A stretch of 64,000 nucleotides of DNA from the NCBI RefSeq assembly GCF_014805625.2, contig NW_023998438.1:1-64000 (forward strand), in the 5' to 3' direction. Under the pieces are notes generated by a model, which made no database searches, was not told the DNA's origin, and saw only the letters and a list, made by a program, of their open reading frames with translations. This DNA comes from Glossina fuscipes (lineage: Eukaryota > Arthropoda > Insecta > Diptera > Glossinidae). Shown one piece after another: positions 44,946 through 57,324 of the stretch (its first letter is position 1; each line of letters begins with the position of its first letter). Position numbers and translations under genes: made by a program.

Positions 44946-45954
44946 AGGGTATCTATTTTTGTGTTCTAAAGCAATTATAAAAATCTTATTAGGCAATGTT
45001 GTATAGGGTATTCTATGGCATGGCTATAATATTTTCACTTGTATTGTTTCATTTTGTCAACCATGTGGTTGGTTTTTCTAGCCGTCTTGCCAGTTACTCG
45101 GTAATTTTCCACTAAAATTTAAGTATCAGATCGACTACAATTACAAGTCGTGCAATTTATTTTCTCTTAACTGAAAGATAAATTTATCTAATTTGCAAGT
45201 TCATTTTTTTTTTGAGAACGCCCTTCTATGTAAATATATTTATTTTCAATTATAATAACTCAAGTATTATTTAAAGGCGTATACGTTTCTATTCTTTCCT
45301 ACACTTCTTTGAAACAAATTAAAAACACAAACGGGACAATTTAATAGCTTAACTAATAGGTTATTTCGCCTCATCGTCCTTAGGTAATGGGCTTTCTAAT
45401 ATTACGTATAGTTGCTCACGACGCAATTATTATCTTCTCTACGTCAGCTTTCGCTTTCTAGAGAAGAGTGATCCTATTTATACTTCTGACGAGTTTTTTT
45501 TCCAAACTTGAATTAAAAAAAAATTCACATAACGCAATATTTAAGACATCAAAAAAAAATTTTTCTTTTTTTGAATTTTTAAAAAACATTTTTAACACAC
45601 ATTAGTATGGTTATAACCGTGATGTGAATGCGGTTTATCTATACTAAAATTGAATTAAAATTGAATTGAATTAAAATATATTTATATACTTATCTATGAC
45701 TTAGAAAGCAGATGCATACGAAATGATGAACTGAATAAATTTTATGAATTCTTAACTGCTCTCCAACGTCTTAATTACCGTTAAAGATAAACAAATGTTT
45801 AGCACAATTTTAAAGTTAAGAACACGTGAACAATTTGAAAAAGAAAAATAAAAAAAAAAAACAAAAAAATTGTAAATAAATTTATTATTTGCATACGAAC
45901 ACGATTTTTTGTCAAGTTTGAAATTAAGTTAAAAAAAAAAAAATAAATAAAAAA
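44946..45954. other. AT-rich intronic sequence, no gene seen
   Basis: The first ~100 bp shows a faint family A 3'-end resemblance (GGCAATGTTGTATAGGGTAT, TATAATATTTTCACTTG near 44990-45045), probably a stray terminus. The rest holds poly-A and poly-T runs and no recognisable structure. Confidence 0.45.
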
Positions 45955-46320
45955 CAAAGCAAGTAAAATACTATAGAGGATCGCGGCCCGTCATTAAGTA
46001 CCCTACAGCATCCTACATATATATTCATATAACGGCTTTTCAAAATAAGATGTTAAACAGGAAATTGTCGAATCTGAATCATTTTCAATACCATTCGTCT
46101 TTGAGTTCAAAATCAAGCCCGTATGGTTAAATTCATTAATGTATCTCGAAAATTGAGGCCTATAGATTGAACACAAAAATACAGGATGGGCAGACGGGTA
46201 GACAAACTTAGATCGATGTAGAAAGCGATTCTGATTCTATCGGTATAACAAAAAGTGTGTGTATATAAATTCCTTCCGACTATTACATACTTGATACACT
46301 TGTGGTGTAGGGTATAGAAA
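45955..46320 (-). repeat. Family A repeat, internally deleted but with both ends
   Basis: The low end has the reversed 3' signature: GCAAGTAAAATACTATAG, then GGATCGCGGCCCGTCATTAA and GTACCCTACAGCATC. The high end has the head GATACACTTGTGGTGTAGGG and TATAGAAA at 46318. Between are ATAACGGCTTTTCAAAATAA, TTCGTCTTTGAGTTCAAAAT, GAACACAAAAATAC and GATCGATGTAGAAAGCGATT. At ~365 bp with both termini it is a MITE-sized deletion derivative. The minus frame at 46113-46367 is a shadow. Confidence 0.7.
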
Positions 46321-46594
46321 TGATTATTACCTTTTAACGAACTTTGGATACATATATAATGAGACATAATATTGTTAATCTAGGGCGTTTGAGAATTTTT
46401 ACTATCACTTATGAGAAGGCCTTTAAAAATCCTTGCATTAAAGTTAAAAGCAATATATAATAAATATAAGATTTACCTTGTTTGGTCGTCTACCCTATAA
46501 GTATTGTTTGATTAGGTAGTACATCATTAGACGGGATGCTTAGATTCCTATTTTAAAAGCTTCATAGATTGTTGATATTTTCTATTAGCCATTA

Positions 46595-46855
46595 TCCTAT
46601 GCATGGCCTTTGCATACCGTATTCACACTCTATACTTATTCTATGCTCACTCTATGCTTACCCCATGCACAGCCTTTGCTTACCCCGTTCACACTCTATT
46701 CTTGCCCTATGCACAGCCCCGTTTGTAGTCTATGCACATCCTACGCTTACCCTATTCATGGTTATGCACACCCTATACTTACTCTATGCACACCCTACGC
46801 AATGCGTGCTCTATACTTAACTTATGCATCGCCTTTGCATACCGTTTCATATAGG
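46595..46855. repeat. CTATGC-rich minisatellite
   Basis: About 260 bp of imperfect 11-12-bp units alternating CTATGCACACC, CTATACTTACT and CCCTATTCA, with a longer repeated block TATGCATGGCCTTTGCATAC / TATGCATCGCCTTTGCATAC at the two ends (about 46600 and 46834). Two plus frames (46569-46820 and 46610-46864) stay open through it and encode YPMHSL/YAHPT-type repeats. These look like translated tandem DNA. Confidence 0.8.
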
Positions 46856-46865
46856 TTTACATGAC

Positions 46866-48024
46866 ATACGTAGAATTTTTTGGGTTGGCTGCAACAGGAT
46901 CTCAGATACGACCATTTTCTCATAGTCAGTTTCCAAAAAATTTGATAAAATAGTTCCGAAAAGCACAAATTTATTTTGTTTAGCTTGTTCGAAAGGTATT
47001 TTTTATATAAATTTACGAGGTGTTCACAAAAATATTTTACCTCTCCTAGTTTGGACGGACCAGCATTCTAAGTACAACTATATCTTAATCCTAACCGTCG
47101 CCTTTCGATAAATGTGAATACATACATGCAATACTGAGATATAGCAAAATATCGAAACTAGTTTTTCAAACTTAGTATTCTCGATTTATTCTCACCACAC
47201 AAAAGTTTCAACCTATAGGTCAAGTCTTGTGTTTCCGGGAGCACCTTCATAACTTTATTTTTAAAAATGCTTTCAATAAGTGTTCTTTCAAGCTGAAACT
47301 TATATCCATAATCAAGAAATGAATTGATATTGTTATACATATGCGGTCTAAGGTCTAAGTAATTATTTATTTATGTCTTAAAGAGTGTAGTGTTCAATAC
47401 ATATACGTCCATACGTTCTATTTTGTTAATGCTTTTTTCTCGGCATAATTTTTTCTGTAAACATTCATGGATGGAACTAATTGTTGAGTGTTATAACTAG
47501 GTTTGAAAGCAATACTTAGACCCCTTCCCAATCGCTCCGCCTTGCACTTGCATTTATCCAATTGTGTCTCGTCTAGTGGTCGTTTTTGAAAATTGCGCTA
47601 GTCAAAAAATTATGGGAAAAAAGGCGAAAAAGGTAGGCATTTGCCGCACACCTTTCCCGACTAAGCTCCCACGATTGCTTCACATAAACTTGGGAACACT
47701 GATTTGATAGGTGCGACTCTCATCTACTCGATTATGCGATAAACCACGTTTTCCTGTAGATATAGCAGAGCCACTTTTGCTTACTTGTTTTTCTTCTGCT
47801 AATTGCGTGAACTGTCATCTAAAACACAATTTCTTTAAAAATTTTAGTGCGAATTTACTGGATGGACAACTTAATGGCATATCGTGTAATGTGTATTGTA
47901 CGCAATATATATTTCAAATCAATTCTTATGGTTTAGCAGAATTGCGAGCTATTTGTTCAAGCGATAAACTGTTAGATCGAGTCATAACTAATTTCTGTCA
48001 TTTTATCAAATATTTATTTTGTTT
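46866..48024. other. Intronic sequence, unassigned
   Basis: A part near 47510-47770 is less AT-rich. The plus frame at 47711-48031 (106 residues, cysteine-containing) and the minus frame at 47158-47340 match nothing I know. An old, unrecognised element is possible. Confidence 0.4.
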
Positions 48025-48345
48025 TCATTGAATAAAAAAATTATGTGGGGCATGCAACCTTTTTCCTATACCTCTTCTTGATTGGCATGGATGTTGCTCC
48101 AATCTTGGAAATGTTGTCGTCAAAGTCTCATCGTTTAAAGTCGTTTCTCCAGGATGGAATTTTACAAACCAATTTTTAATTGTCCGATCAGTTATCAGGT
48201 GTTCACCATATAGATACACTGCATATTCTTTCAGCTGGCGTCTTAGCGCTATTGCCTTGTTTAAATTCCCAAACCATTGCATGTCGAATACGCACTTTTT
48301 TGTGCCTCCATTTCAGAGGTCAAGGAAAACGGTTGAACGTACCAC
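48025..48345 (-). pseudogene. mariner-like transposase N-terminal remnant
   Basis: On the minus strand two adjacent frames give the mariner DNA-binding region. Frame one reads KKVRIRHAMVWEFKQGNSA, the usual IRH-LYEFK-GN-A opening. After a frameshift, frame two reads YGEHLITDRTIKNWFVKF, then HPGETTLNDE, matching the YGE-IT-RT-KWF-KF-G-LKDE segment. The frame ends at 48025 (stop) without any part of the catalytic D,D34D domain. Fragment only, non-functional. Confidence 0.75.
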
Positions 48346-49138
48346 ATAAACTAGTTGACAGGAGGCTAATTGAATTCCCATCTATATAATGAAAACAAAG
48401 ACTCATTTATTTCGGTAACTTATACTGAGTAATTACGAATAATAGTTTCTACCTCGCTGCGTTGTCGCAGGTTACTTATGACTCGACCTAATAAATGGAC
48501 GCTTTCTTTTAGGTCGTCGCATGTATTTCGATAATTTTTTCACTTAAGGAGGGCATTTATTGAGAAAAATTTGGCGCAATACTGTATATTAATAAAAATA
48601 TTTTCCATAATTTTTTACAACTTTTGCTGATCTTTCTGGAAATATGGCACCAACGTGTCAAAAAAACAACATTGGTTTGGCACGGATCTCGAACATCGAC
48701 TCATTTTCGCACTTTTTTCGAAAGTTTCTGGAGAGTTTGAGGTCGGTTTTTGTCCAATAAGTCTTACAATTCATTGTCCTCGCATTTTTTTTCGAACCTT
48801 CAAAACGCTCTTTGTCACTGGCATCAATATCAATACTGTTAAACCGTTGAAATCAAAATCCACAATTGGGGTATGATGGCGCAGCATCACCATAAGGTTC
48901 TAAAGGTATCGAAGCTCATCAAAAACAGATTTCTTCAAATCAAGCAACAAAAGTAATGAATGTCGGAAATGAAGCGTTCCATGATTAACGCCTGCGTACA
49001 CTCGATAACTCAATAATACTAAATGGGAAATTATTATATTATGTAGAGAAAGGCCGAGATCATCGAAATTAACCATTGTTTACATTGATACCTCGCATCA
49101 CTTTATCACCAATAGATGTCTCTGATCGAAGTGCATGC
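48346..49138. other. Intronic sequence, unassigned
   Basis: No element limits were seen. The plus frame at 48655-48876 has no domain. Part of this could be the unrecognised flank of the mariner remnant. Confidence 0.4.
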
Positions 49139-49165
49139 AGAGAGAGAGAGAGAAAGAGAAGGAAA

Positions 49166-49197
<32 letters not shown>

Positions 49198-49203
49198 AGG
49201 AAA

Positions 49204-49268
<65 letters not shown>
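49139..49268. repeat. Long (GA)n tract
   Basis: About 130 bp of AG repeat with two GGAAAAAGAGAAAG interruptions ~40 bp apart, showing higher-order duplication. The serine/leucine-rich and arginine/glutamate-rich frames on the two strands (49069-49468) are its translations. Flies use GA repeats as GAGA-factor or CLAMP sites, so a regulatory role is possible but unshown. Confidence 0.9.
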
Positions 49269-49269
<1 letters not shown>

Positions 49270-49840
49270 ACTGGTAAAAAAGCGTTTTCGTAATCTTGAC
49301 ATGCCGTCTAATCCTAGCGAGCTACTGGTTGCCCATTGTAATAACAAAGTCAGACATGTTTCAAGACTTCAACGCTTTAGTTTTTTTTTTTTTTTATTAT
49401 ATTATATTACCAATCACTCAACTGATGTCTTCTACTCGCGTAATGCAGTGACGGGAGGAAAGAAGTGAAAAAAAGAAGAGAGATAGAGAAGCAACCGCAG
49501 CCCGATGGGTGTGTGCCGATTAAGCATTTACTAGAGCTGTGACCAAAGCAAACTCTACCGCGTTTACATTTGAGCCCTCGAACACAGACTTCGTAGTGGC
49601 GATAGCTTCGGACATTTCTCTGCCATAAAGATATGTGATCATCATAAGGCATCTACATAGAGCCATTATTGTCTGACGAAAATTGCTAGAATCTTAAAAC
49701 TCGGTTTGAGGTGAATACTATTTCTTCCTCATTTATTTATCTAGATGTTATCTAGATTTTTTTTTTTGCGAAATTTTTTTTCAGCAAAGTATTCATGTTT
49801 TTGAAACTCAATAGTTTCTATATATATACGCATGTACGCT

Positions 49841-49885
<45 letters not shown>

Positions 49886-50589
49886 GTAAATAAGTATAAA
49901 AGATAAACGAGTTTTTAATTGTTCGCGCGTTCAATGGTATGCGTAAGTTAAGCTTAAGCTAATTAACAATAACACAAATAACGTTTCAATGCTCTTTAAC
50001 ATTTTCGTTATATTTAGTTTTGTTGTGTTTTATTTTTTATTTTTTTTTGTTTGAATTCAATGAAACACTTTCTATTTTTGGTTGCAAAAGTTGTATTATC
50101 ATTTTTTTTTTTTTTCTGTAGGATCTCTTAACCGATTTTGGCAATTGACCTTGATTGATCCATAAATATTCGTTTTATGTTCATTGTATATAGACAATTT
50201 ATACGAAAGTATTAGTAGTTGCGTTCATCTGTAACGAATACGTCCATATTGTCAAAGACAAATGTACGGGATGCTTCATTATTAAATGCATTAATGGAAA
50301 ACGTTTAGATCTGTTTTTCAAAAACAGCAGATATTTTTATATTTTATTGTTAATGATTTTTTTTTAAATATTCGCTTCTTGCCTTGAATTTTTCTTAAAT
50401 GAGAAAGCGAAACAAAATCTCCTTTTTCTAATAAGAACATAACATTCGGGACCATATCCCAATATTAACAAAAAATTGCATTAATATTGAAGCGAATTTT
50501 GGACACTTATCATTTAAGAAATGAGGAAATTATATTTGACAATGGCTTTGCCAAACCGAAAACAATTAAAAATGCCCTGTGGTGGACTA
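49269..50589. other. Intronic sequence with (TA)n, no gene seen
   Basis: (TA)n lies at about 49842-49886. Poly-T runs lie near 49381, 49756 and 50105. The minus frame at 49407-49652 has no domain. Confidence 0.5.
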
Positions 50590-50880
50590 CGGCCCGCCAA
50601 TAGTAGTCCAATCCGAACCATTTCCATTAATGTTCGTCCTTGGGCCGAAACAGATCAGTTTGCAAATTTAATCAAAGTACTTCAAAAATTGCGACCTGTA
50701 AGTTAAACACAAAAAAAAAAAAATAAAAATATAAAGCGAACAGACAAGCTTAAATCGATTCGAAAAGTGATTCTGAATGGATCAGTATAATGAAATGTGG
50801 ACATATCTCAGATCTTTCTTGCACGCATGCGCACAAATTTAATATGCGCTTTTACCTCCTGTGATGTAAAGTATAATAAT
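50590..50880 (-). repeat. Family A repeat, 5' half
   Basis: Reverse-orientation blocks GGCCCGCCAATAGTAGTCC, AATCCGAACCATTTCCATTA, ATGTTCGTCCTTGGGCCGAA, ACAGATCAG and AAAAATTGCGACCTGTAAGT lead to AAATCGATTCGAAAAGTGAT and GATGTAAAGTATAATA. A (GACA)4-type GACAGACAGACAGACGGATGG tract follows at 50904-50925. It is the complement of the GTCY block. Confidence 0.7.
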
Positions 50881-52174
50881 TAATATTCACTATAGGCATC
50901 GTACAGACAGACAGACAGACGGATGGACATGGTTAAATCGACTCCGGAATTAATGCTGATCAAGAGTATATGTGATTTAAGCCTTGCTGACCGACTGATT
51001 TTGGGTGGATTGCACAAGTGTAGTGTGCTTTCAATTTTTATTGCATACATTGTTTTTATGTTAGAGAAATTCATAGACTTGAGTTTCTCATCTAAGTTTG
51101 TTTGTGTAACTAAGAGGAAATTTATATTTAAAGGTATCGTTAATTTCGAAAACAAAGCAAAAGAAAGAAAAAATGTTTTTGTGCCAAATTTTTGACATCT
51201 TTCACACACGCAGCCAACCGCTAAAGTACTACTATTGTCGTTACATCTGCTACTACCGATGCCGGTTATTACGAAATAAATAATTTTTTACTAATTCGTC
51301 TGTAAAGCAAAAAAAAAAAAAAAACAGAAAAATTCTCTATCTCTCTACCCGATCTGTCATCTGTAATATTTGAAATTTTATTGTACCCTCTAAATTTTAC
51401 ATAGATAGTGCATATGCGTGCGTCTATGTGTGTGTTTGTGCGGAAAATAGTTGTCATTTTATCATCACTTAAAATTTATCATCATCGACAGTAATTATAC
51501 CATAACAAAATATTGTTGATTACGTTCATCATGTGTTATTGTTGTTGTTGTTGTTGTTGTTATTGTTTACACAATTGAATCATTATTAAGTATAAGTACT
51601 AACCGGCATGTGTACGTTACGTCATTTAACTGAAGCATCCAATACACGATACAATCATAATTAGCGGTAGATGTGTGGGTGTTTTTATGAGGGAGTGTAA
51701 GTTAAAATTTTTTTATTATTATTATAATATTATTGTTGTTGTTATTGTTTTGATATCTATATGAAAACTTTTTCGGCTTTTTATTATTTTTTTATTTTTT
51801 TTCTTTCTATTTCCCTCTGACGTAACTCGATTGATGTAGTTTAGTAGAATATTTATGGTGAATGTTGCAACAGAGAGAATGCTTGTGCGAAAATTCATTA
51901 AAAATTCATTTGCGACTACATGCGATTCTGCAAACAAATATAAAAGTCAATCATTCGTTCGCTAGGTTTGTTCTTGCATATCGGTTGCAAACTATTTCTT
52001 TTTGAATATATAATCTATCGTGGGGTGAATTATTTTTTTCTCGTTCTATTATTACAACAAATAATTTATATTTATTTTATAGATTATAACATGAATTTAT
52101 GGACAAATTTTATCGTTTTAAATATATATAATCATAAACGGATCATGAAGGTTCCTATTAGGCGGCCAATATTT
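50881..52174. other. Intronic sequence with (TTG)n, no gene seen
   Basis: (TTG)n lies at 51536-51563 and a further TTGTTG patch near 51733. Overlapping frames on opposite strands at 50880-51209 have no domain. CA/GT-rich patches lie near 51420. Confidence 0.5.
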
Positions 52175-53118
52175 TTTATACCCTACATCACTTGTGGTAC
52201 AGCGTATATAAAGCTCGTGCAGGCGTAGGTAACACGCAGAAGGACTTAAGATATGCCCAACTTGTGTTATACCTATCGATTCTGGATCATAATCTGAGTT
52301 GATCTAAATCTGTCTGTCTGTCTTTCTGTCGTTCTGATGGCTGTCAATGTAATTTGGTGTTCAAGCTACAGGTCGCAATTTTTGAGTTATTTTGTTGTAT
52401 TTTGACCCAAGGACAAACGCTATTGAAAATGATTCGGATCGTTCCATTTTTTCGACCACTTCCCGTATAACGCCCTCTTCTAAAAGGTCGTTACATGGAA
52501 AAAAATTGTACTTTTCAAAACTTCTCATCCAAGGCGACCAAGTAGTGGTATTTTCGCATTCTACATTGGTATGAAAGCTTTAGACCAGCTGGGGCAATTT
52601 TTGAAGGCCCTCTCATATAACAAAAACAGAAGTTCGTACGACAAATAGGTATAATTTTCAATGCTTCATGATGCAAACTACATCACAATAGTGATTTAAC
52701 ATAAAAAAATTAACTTTATCTAATTTGGACCGTCGCGGCCTATTTCTTGGATCCTATCGTAATAAGGATTTTCACGAGAATTCCTCCTTTGTAGAGAAGA
52801 AAAGTGTATGTTTTAATATGTGGCGATGGAAATTGATCAATAATAGTAGGTTCATGCAACAATGGACTCTACAAAATTTGGATCATCTACGCCTATATTT
52901 GGATCTTGTCCTATGTAAGGATTAAAATTGTAAAACATTAGATTGCGTTTTGGATCCGCTTGCCCATAAATACGCACATGAAAAATATGCCTTCATACAG
53001 GAACGAAATATAATTTTTGTGATCTGTAATAAAAATAAGAATTGTGTTAGACAGTGTGGTGTAGGATATTTAATACTCGGCCTTGCCCGACTTTAATCTT
53101 CTTATTAGTTTTTTTTTT
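52175..53118 (+). repeat. Family A repeat, full-length reference copy
   Basis: Both ends are clear. The head TACCCTACATCACTTGTGGT, then ACAGCGTATATAAAGC, forms a palindrome around ACTTGTGGT. It is followed by ACGCAGAAGGACTTAAGATA, a GTCTGTCTGTCTTTCTGTCG block (GTCY), TCAAGCTACAGGTCGCAATT, TTTTGACCCAAGGACAAACG, GATTCGGATCGTTCC, CCCGTATAACGCCCTC and three internal modules. The 3' end is GTGTGGTGTAGGATATTTAA, then the hairpin CTCGGCCTTGCCCGAC and TTTAATCTTCTTATTAG. Length is about 0.94 kb. No protein is coded. Confidence 0.8.
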
Positions 53119-53249
53119 GTATTATTAAAAAACAAGCATTTGGATAAACAGCACGAATAATGGTGGCTAGTAGTAATGTTTCTGGGGCATTCTCTATATG
53201 GAAGTTGTTTAAACCACAATGTTATAGAACTTGTACACAGAATAAGTAT

Positions 53250-54070
53250 TTCTCTTATGCTGTATTCAAAAAGGTTACACCAATTTAGCTTTATCTTTAG
53301 CAAATTTACATAGTATTCGAAATTTATTTCGTTGCCTTCAAAGTCAAGTTCCCTTCAGTACTATACATTTATACCAAATTTTTTGGGCCAATCCCTGGAA
53401 CATTTGTCACAGTTGAATGACCTTTAGAGCTTATTTACCTGGTATTTCTTCAATCGCGGCAAAACGTTGATCTCAAAGGGCTCTTTTGAGTTTAGGAACA
53501 AGCCAAAATCTGCATAGGGCTAAATAAGTTGAATGCTTTGCGATATGAGTTGAATTTTGAACTAAAATGCTCCCGAAGTAGCAATGGCGCCTACGAGTAA
53601 TGCAAAAATCAAGAGTTATCAATTTAGGCAAACGATGTCCAACAATCAAACAACATTCATAGTACACAATACCACGATAATCGAAGAAAACTGTTAACAC
53701 CAAGTGTTGTTTCACATTTTGCACGATATTTCTTCGATTGATTGGTTGTTTCTGGATCGTATTTCTAGATTTAGCTCTTATGTCCCGTAGTAAAATATTT
53801 CAAGGCCGATAAATAATCGAATATGAACTTCTCAAATATTTTAAGGTGAAGCTCTTTTTCAAAAAATTGCGGGTTTTTGGTATCAATCGAGATGTGACGT
53901 ATCTCAGGCCCAAAATATCTTTTAAAATGTTCATGGTTGTTCCGTTTGAAATTCCAGCAGCGTCAGCAAATATTCCAAAAGAAAAAAAAAATTGCTAACC
54001 GACGTTTTTTGAGCACCGAACCTTTGATTTCTTTGATGTGACTTTCAACGGGACGTTCTCCACTTGTAAA
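53250..54070 (-). pseudogene. mariner-like transposase remnant, nearly full span
   Basis: In protein order on the minus strand: HIKEIKGSVLKKRRLAI (second half of the DNA-binding domain), AAGISNGTTMNILKDILGL, then TSRLIPK, KYDPETTNQS (region of the WxxYDPETK-QS box), the signature VFFDYRGIVYYE (usual FFDYRGIVHYEF), NSTHIAKHST, LCRFWLVPKLKRAL (usual LAPCDFWLFPKLKR), RFAAIEEIPGK and KCIVLKGT. The catalytic residues are gone. The HHDNAP box reads HYS-stop-AP in its own frame, and the last Asp of APCDF is Arg. Many stops and frameshifts are present. It spans most of a mariner, but the first ~60 residues and the ends were not recognised. Confidence 0.8.
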
Positions 54071-55105
54071 CATTTCTTTTCGAAAAAGTCTGCTTCCCAA
54101 AGGCCCTCTACAACATTGTAAATGTTTACACCTTGCTACAGTTACCCATCCAACGGATTTTAAAAATAAAGCGTTATATGGGAAGTAATCGAAAAAGTGA
54201 TCCAATCAAAACCTTTTTCGGACTGTACTAGTCCGGATCTATGCTATTACAAAGTAATAGAACAACACTACAAACACTACATATATATGCTTTCGGTTAT
54301 GTAATTCTGTATGCAGAGATATAAGATACCATTCATTCTTAAAATGAAGAGCTAATACAGATAAATTATAAAAATAAAAAAATGAAATTTAGTGAATTAA
54401 CATAATTTGCAAATATAAATATTTTTTTTTTTGTCGTCTAAATACATTTTTAATATTGCAAATTTTTCTTTGTTCTGTTCTAGCTTTTTATACAACACTT
54501 ATAAGGGTGTAAAGTTATATTTAAATTTAACTAGCAAAGACACAAACCAAAAAAAATATGTTAACGGAGCTTTGTTAAATGGAGTCTCGGAGATATTTAA
54601 AGCAAAATTTAGATAAAATAGGCTTTTTTCAGGATCTTTTTTTTTACTATTATAACAAAAATACGACTTTATCTTAATTAATTAAAACCTAGTATAAAAA
54701 GGTCTTTTTACTATATGAAATACAAGGCTGAAAAAGTGAAAGTTTACTTAACCACTGTAACCAAACAAAGTGAAGCGAACAAACAAAACTAATATTATGT
54801 GAATCCTTGATCAATGGCCATTCCAACTGTGTATCACATTTATAAAGATTCCTTGGGAAAAATTTTTTTTGACACTTTGAAAATTTGTTCTATATGGCGG
54901 TGTTAGATGAAAAAGCGTTTCTAGCTATATGCAGCAAGGGATATAAGAAAGAGATATTAAACAACCAATAGCGAAATATACTATGAAGGAGCACTTACTT
55001 CTAACTTTTAAATTCCAAAATTGTATCAGTTACACTACTTAACACTGAATTAATTAGTTATTTTGGCATTTTTATTGACCAGCGGTCGGAAATTTAGTGC
55101 TTGCG
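54071..55105. other. Intronic sequence, no gene seen
   Basis: A short minus-strand family A piece at about 54170-54235 shows CGTTATATGGGAAGTAATCG, then AAAAAGTGATCC. The rest is AT-rich with no recognised structure. Confidence 0.45.
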
Positions 55106-55115
55106 NNNNNNNNNN
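55106..55115. other. Assembly gap (10 N)
   Basis: Ten N characters sit between TTAGTGCTTGCG and TACCTTTATTATT. The fixed size suggests a placeholder. The true gap length is unknown. Confidence 0.98.
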
Positions 55116-55210
55116 TACCTTTATTATTTATTGTGGACGAGCTATGGCTACCCGCCTTATTCAGATTACACTCGCAATCATAAAGACTTAGTCACACAAA
55201 ATGCCGATAT
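55116..55210 (-). mobile_element. Possible SINE fragment beside the gap
   Basis: On the minus strand TCTTTATGATTGCGAGTGTA, then ATCTGAATAAGGCGGGTAGC, aligns loosely with the B-box region of the SINE at 58.5 kb (TCTTTAATGATCGTGAGTTC, then AAATCTCAAATGCGGTAG). A short AATAAATAATAAAGG tail lies next to the Ns. The match is weak. Confidence 0.3.
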
Positions 55211-55229
55211 TTAATAAAGCGTGCTCTTC

Positions 55230-55698
55230 TTTAGAAAGGTCCAATCAGTTGATTGCAGTAAAGTGCAATTTTCCTATGCTTCGTGATGAAAATTGTATCA
55301 TAATGGTAAATGAAGATGAAAAAGTTAACTTTACCTAATTTGGGCCACTTCCACCTACTTTGTTGGATCCTACCCTAATAAAGATTGTTACGAAAACTCG
55401 TGCTTTGTAGAGCAGAAAAGTCGAAGTTTTAATATATAGTGATGAAAATAATAGTAGTTTTATACAAAAATGAACTCTACAAAATTCGATTCCATACACA
55501 GGCATAGGATTCTGCCGTATGCAAGGATTAAACTTGTACTACTTCCTCATAAAAGTCAACAAGAAAAATATGCCTTTATGTAGAGAAAAGATATAACATT
55601 TATTTTCTGTAATAAAAATAAAAATTGTGTGAAACAATGTGGTGTAGGGTATTTAATGGTCGACCTTGCCGGACTTTAATATTCTTACTTGTTTTTTT
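55230..55698 (+). repeat. Family A repeat, 3' part
   Basis: Internal modules (GCTTCGTGATGAAAATTGTA, TTGGGCCACTTCCACCTAC, TTGGATCCTACCCTAATAAA) lead to a complete 3' end: AATGTGGTGTAGGGTATTTA, then ATGGTCGACCTTGCCGGAC and TTTAATATTCTTACTTG and a T run. Its 5' half is missing. Confidence 0.75.
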
Positions 55699-57324
55699 TT
55701 ATATGAAAACAGATCTGCCAAACCTTGCCTACCTTACAACTGGTTGCGATTGTTTTGTCAAAACAAAAAACTTGTATACTTTTCTTCTGTGCAACCGCTT
55801 CAAAATCACACCCTATCTGTTAACTAAAAAAAAGGGGGAAAAATAGCTCGTAATTAGCGGTAATGGTTTGCGTCTGGCCGATCAAGAGACCTTGGAAAAG
55901 GGAACTATTTATAATTTCTCTAGGCATTGATGAGCAAGCATTATTATGAGATCGTAGTGGGTGTACAAGATTCGTGCTATGGCGACTTTAGTCTTTTGAA
56001 ATACTTGGTGTTTAATTTTGTATACATTGTAACCTTAGCATGTAATCATCAAGAGTTTCTTTTCAAAGCTAATAAAAGCCCTTAGGAAATAAAATGAAAT
56101 ATGCTTAATGGGGAATTATCTGCTTATGTATCTATTAATTAAAGCACTAAAAGTAACCTTCGCTTGACATGAAAAGGTCTTAATGTCATAGGAATTAATT
56201 GCTGTATTAGCGAAAGAAGTAAAATACAAAAAAAAAAAAAACAACGCATAGGTTAGCAACCATAACGTGTTCCCAAGCTGGGATTTTTTATTTGCATTAT
56301 ATATTTATATACATTTTTTTTTGCTGGAAATTTTTTTCCTGTCACTATGTGCGAATATAACGACATATATGTTACCATCCACGATGTGATTTTTTTTTCC
56401 TGCCTTTTTCTGTAGCTAACATTTTTTTGCAGTTTTTAGTTCATTACAGCGAGAATATCTAGTTGGAAAATTGTGAATTTATTGCAGTAAGAGAGAATCC
56501 AAATAATTGAATCCAATCTTTCTTCTTTTATACGAAGATAAACAAAAAAAAAAAAATGTGTGTGTATTTTTCTTTCTCACTCATATTATTTCTACTTTCC
56601 TTTATTTGCTTTGAGTATAAATGAATATATGACACTTGTTAACGGTAGTAAAACATCCGTCATATAATCTTCTGCAAACGAGAAGATAATCTACAACACG
56701 TTCCTAAACAATCGAATGTTCTAACTAGTATTTATCATAATTTATAAATGTATACGCGCCGGGTACATACGTATAGTCCATCTTTCAAGTAACTTGGATA
56801 TATATATGTTATTGTTTGTAAAATTTATTTTTATATCGTATATCACTAAGGAAAGATGTAAGTATACTAAGATTGTCAGAACGTTTGTAAAGCCAAGCTT
56901 TGTCTGCTTTAGGACGGAAATTCAAAAATTCGAAGGTAAGCCTTCAAATCGCTAAATGGCTATGTTTTTAAGTCTGAGATTTGTGGCAAGACGTTTAGGC
57001 ATTATTAGAAGCTATTAAGGCCATATCTAGAAATTCATAACTTGTACTCTTTTCTCTGTTAAACGTTCCCGGCCAAGTTACTTATGAGCAGATGTCATTT
57101 TCGTCCAAACAATAATTTACAGCTTCGGTTTTTTTGAATTTATAAGAATTATACACGCATGTACCGTTTTCGGTACAAGTCTCAAACATTATTACGTATG
57201 CAAAAATAGTTGGCGGAGACCTATCCTATTCTTAAGTTTACAATTTACGAAATGTAATGAGACGACTGATTCGTCCAAAAATGTTATAAAGGATTAAAAC
57301 TATGCAACAAATTGATAACAGAAA
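55699..57324. other. Intronic stretch without dispersed repeats
   Basis: AT-rich with poly-A and poly-T runs. No gene or element was recognised. The stretch 56240-56900 looks like ordinary unique fly intron. Confidence 0.45.

Noticed and set aside
46569..46864. Two overlapping plus frames with YPMHSL/YAHPT repeats
   Set aside because: Both frames are open only because the minisatellite lacks stops. No gene context.
49069..49468. Serine/leucine-rich and arginine/glutamate-rich frames
   Set aside because: Translations of the (GA)n tract on the two strands.
50904..50925. GACAGACAGACAGACGG array as an independent microsatellite or CRISPR-like repeat
   Set aside because: It is the complement of the GTCY block of the adjacent minus-strand family A copy. 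No spacers or repeats of CRISPR type exist anywhere in the window.
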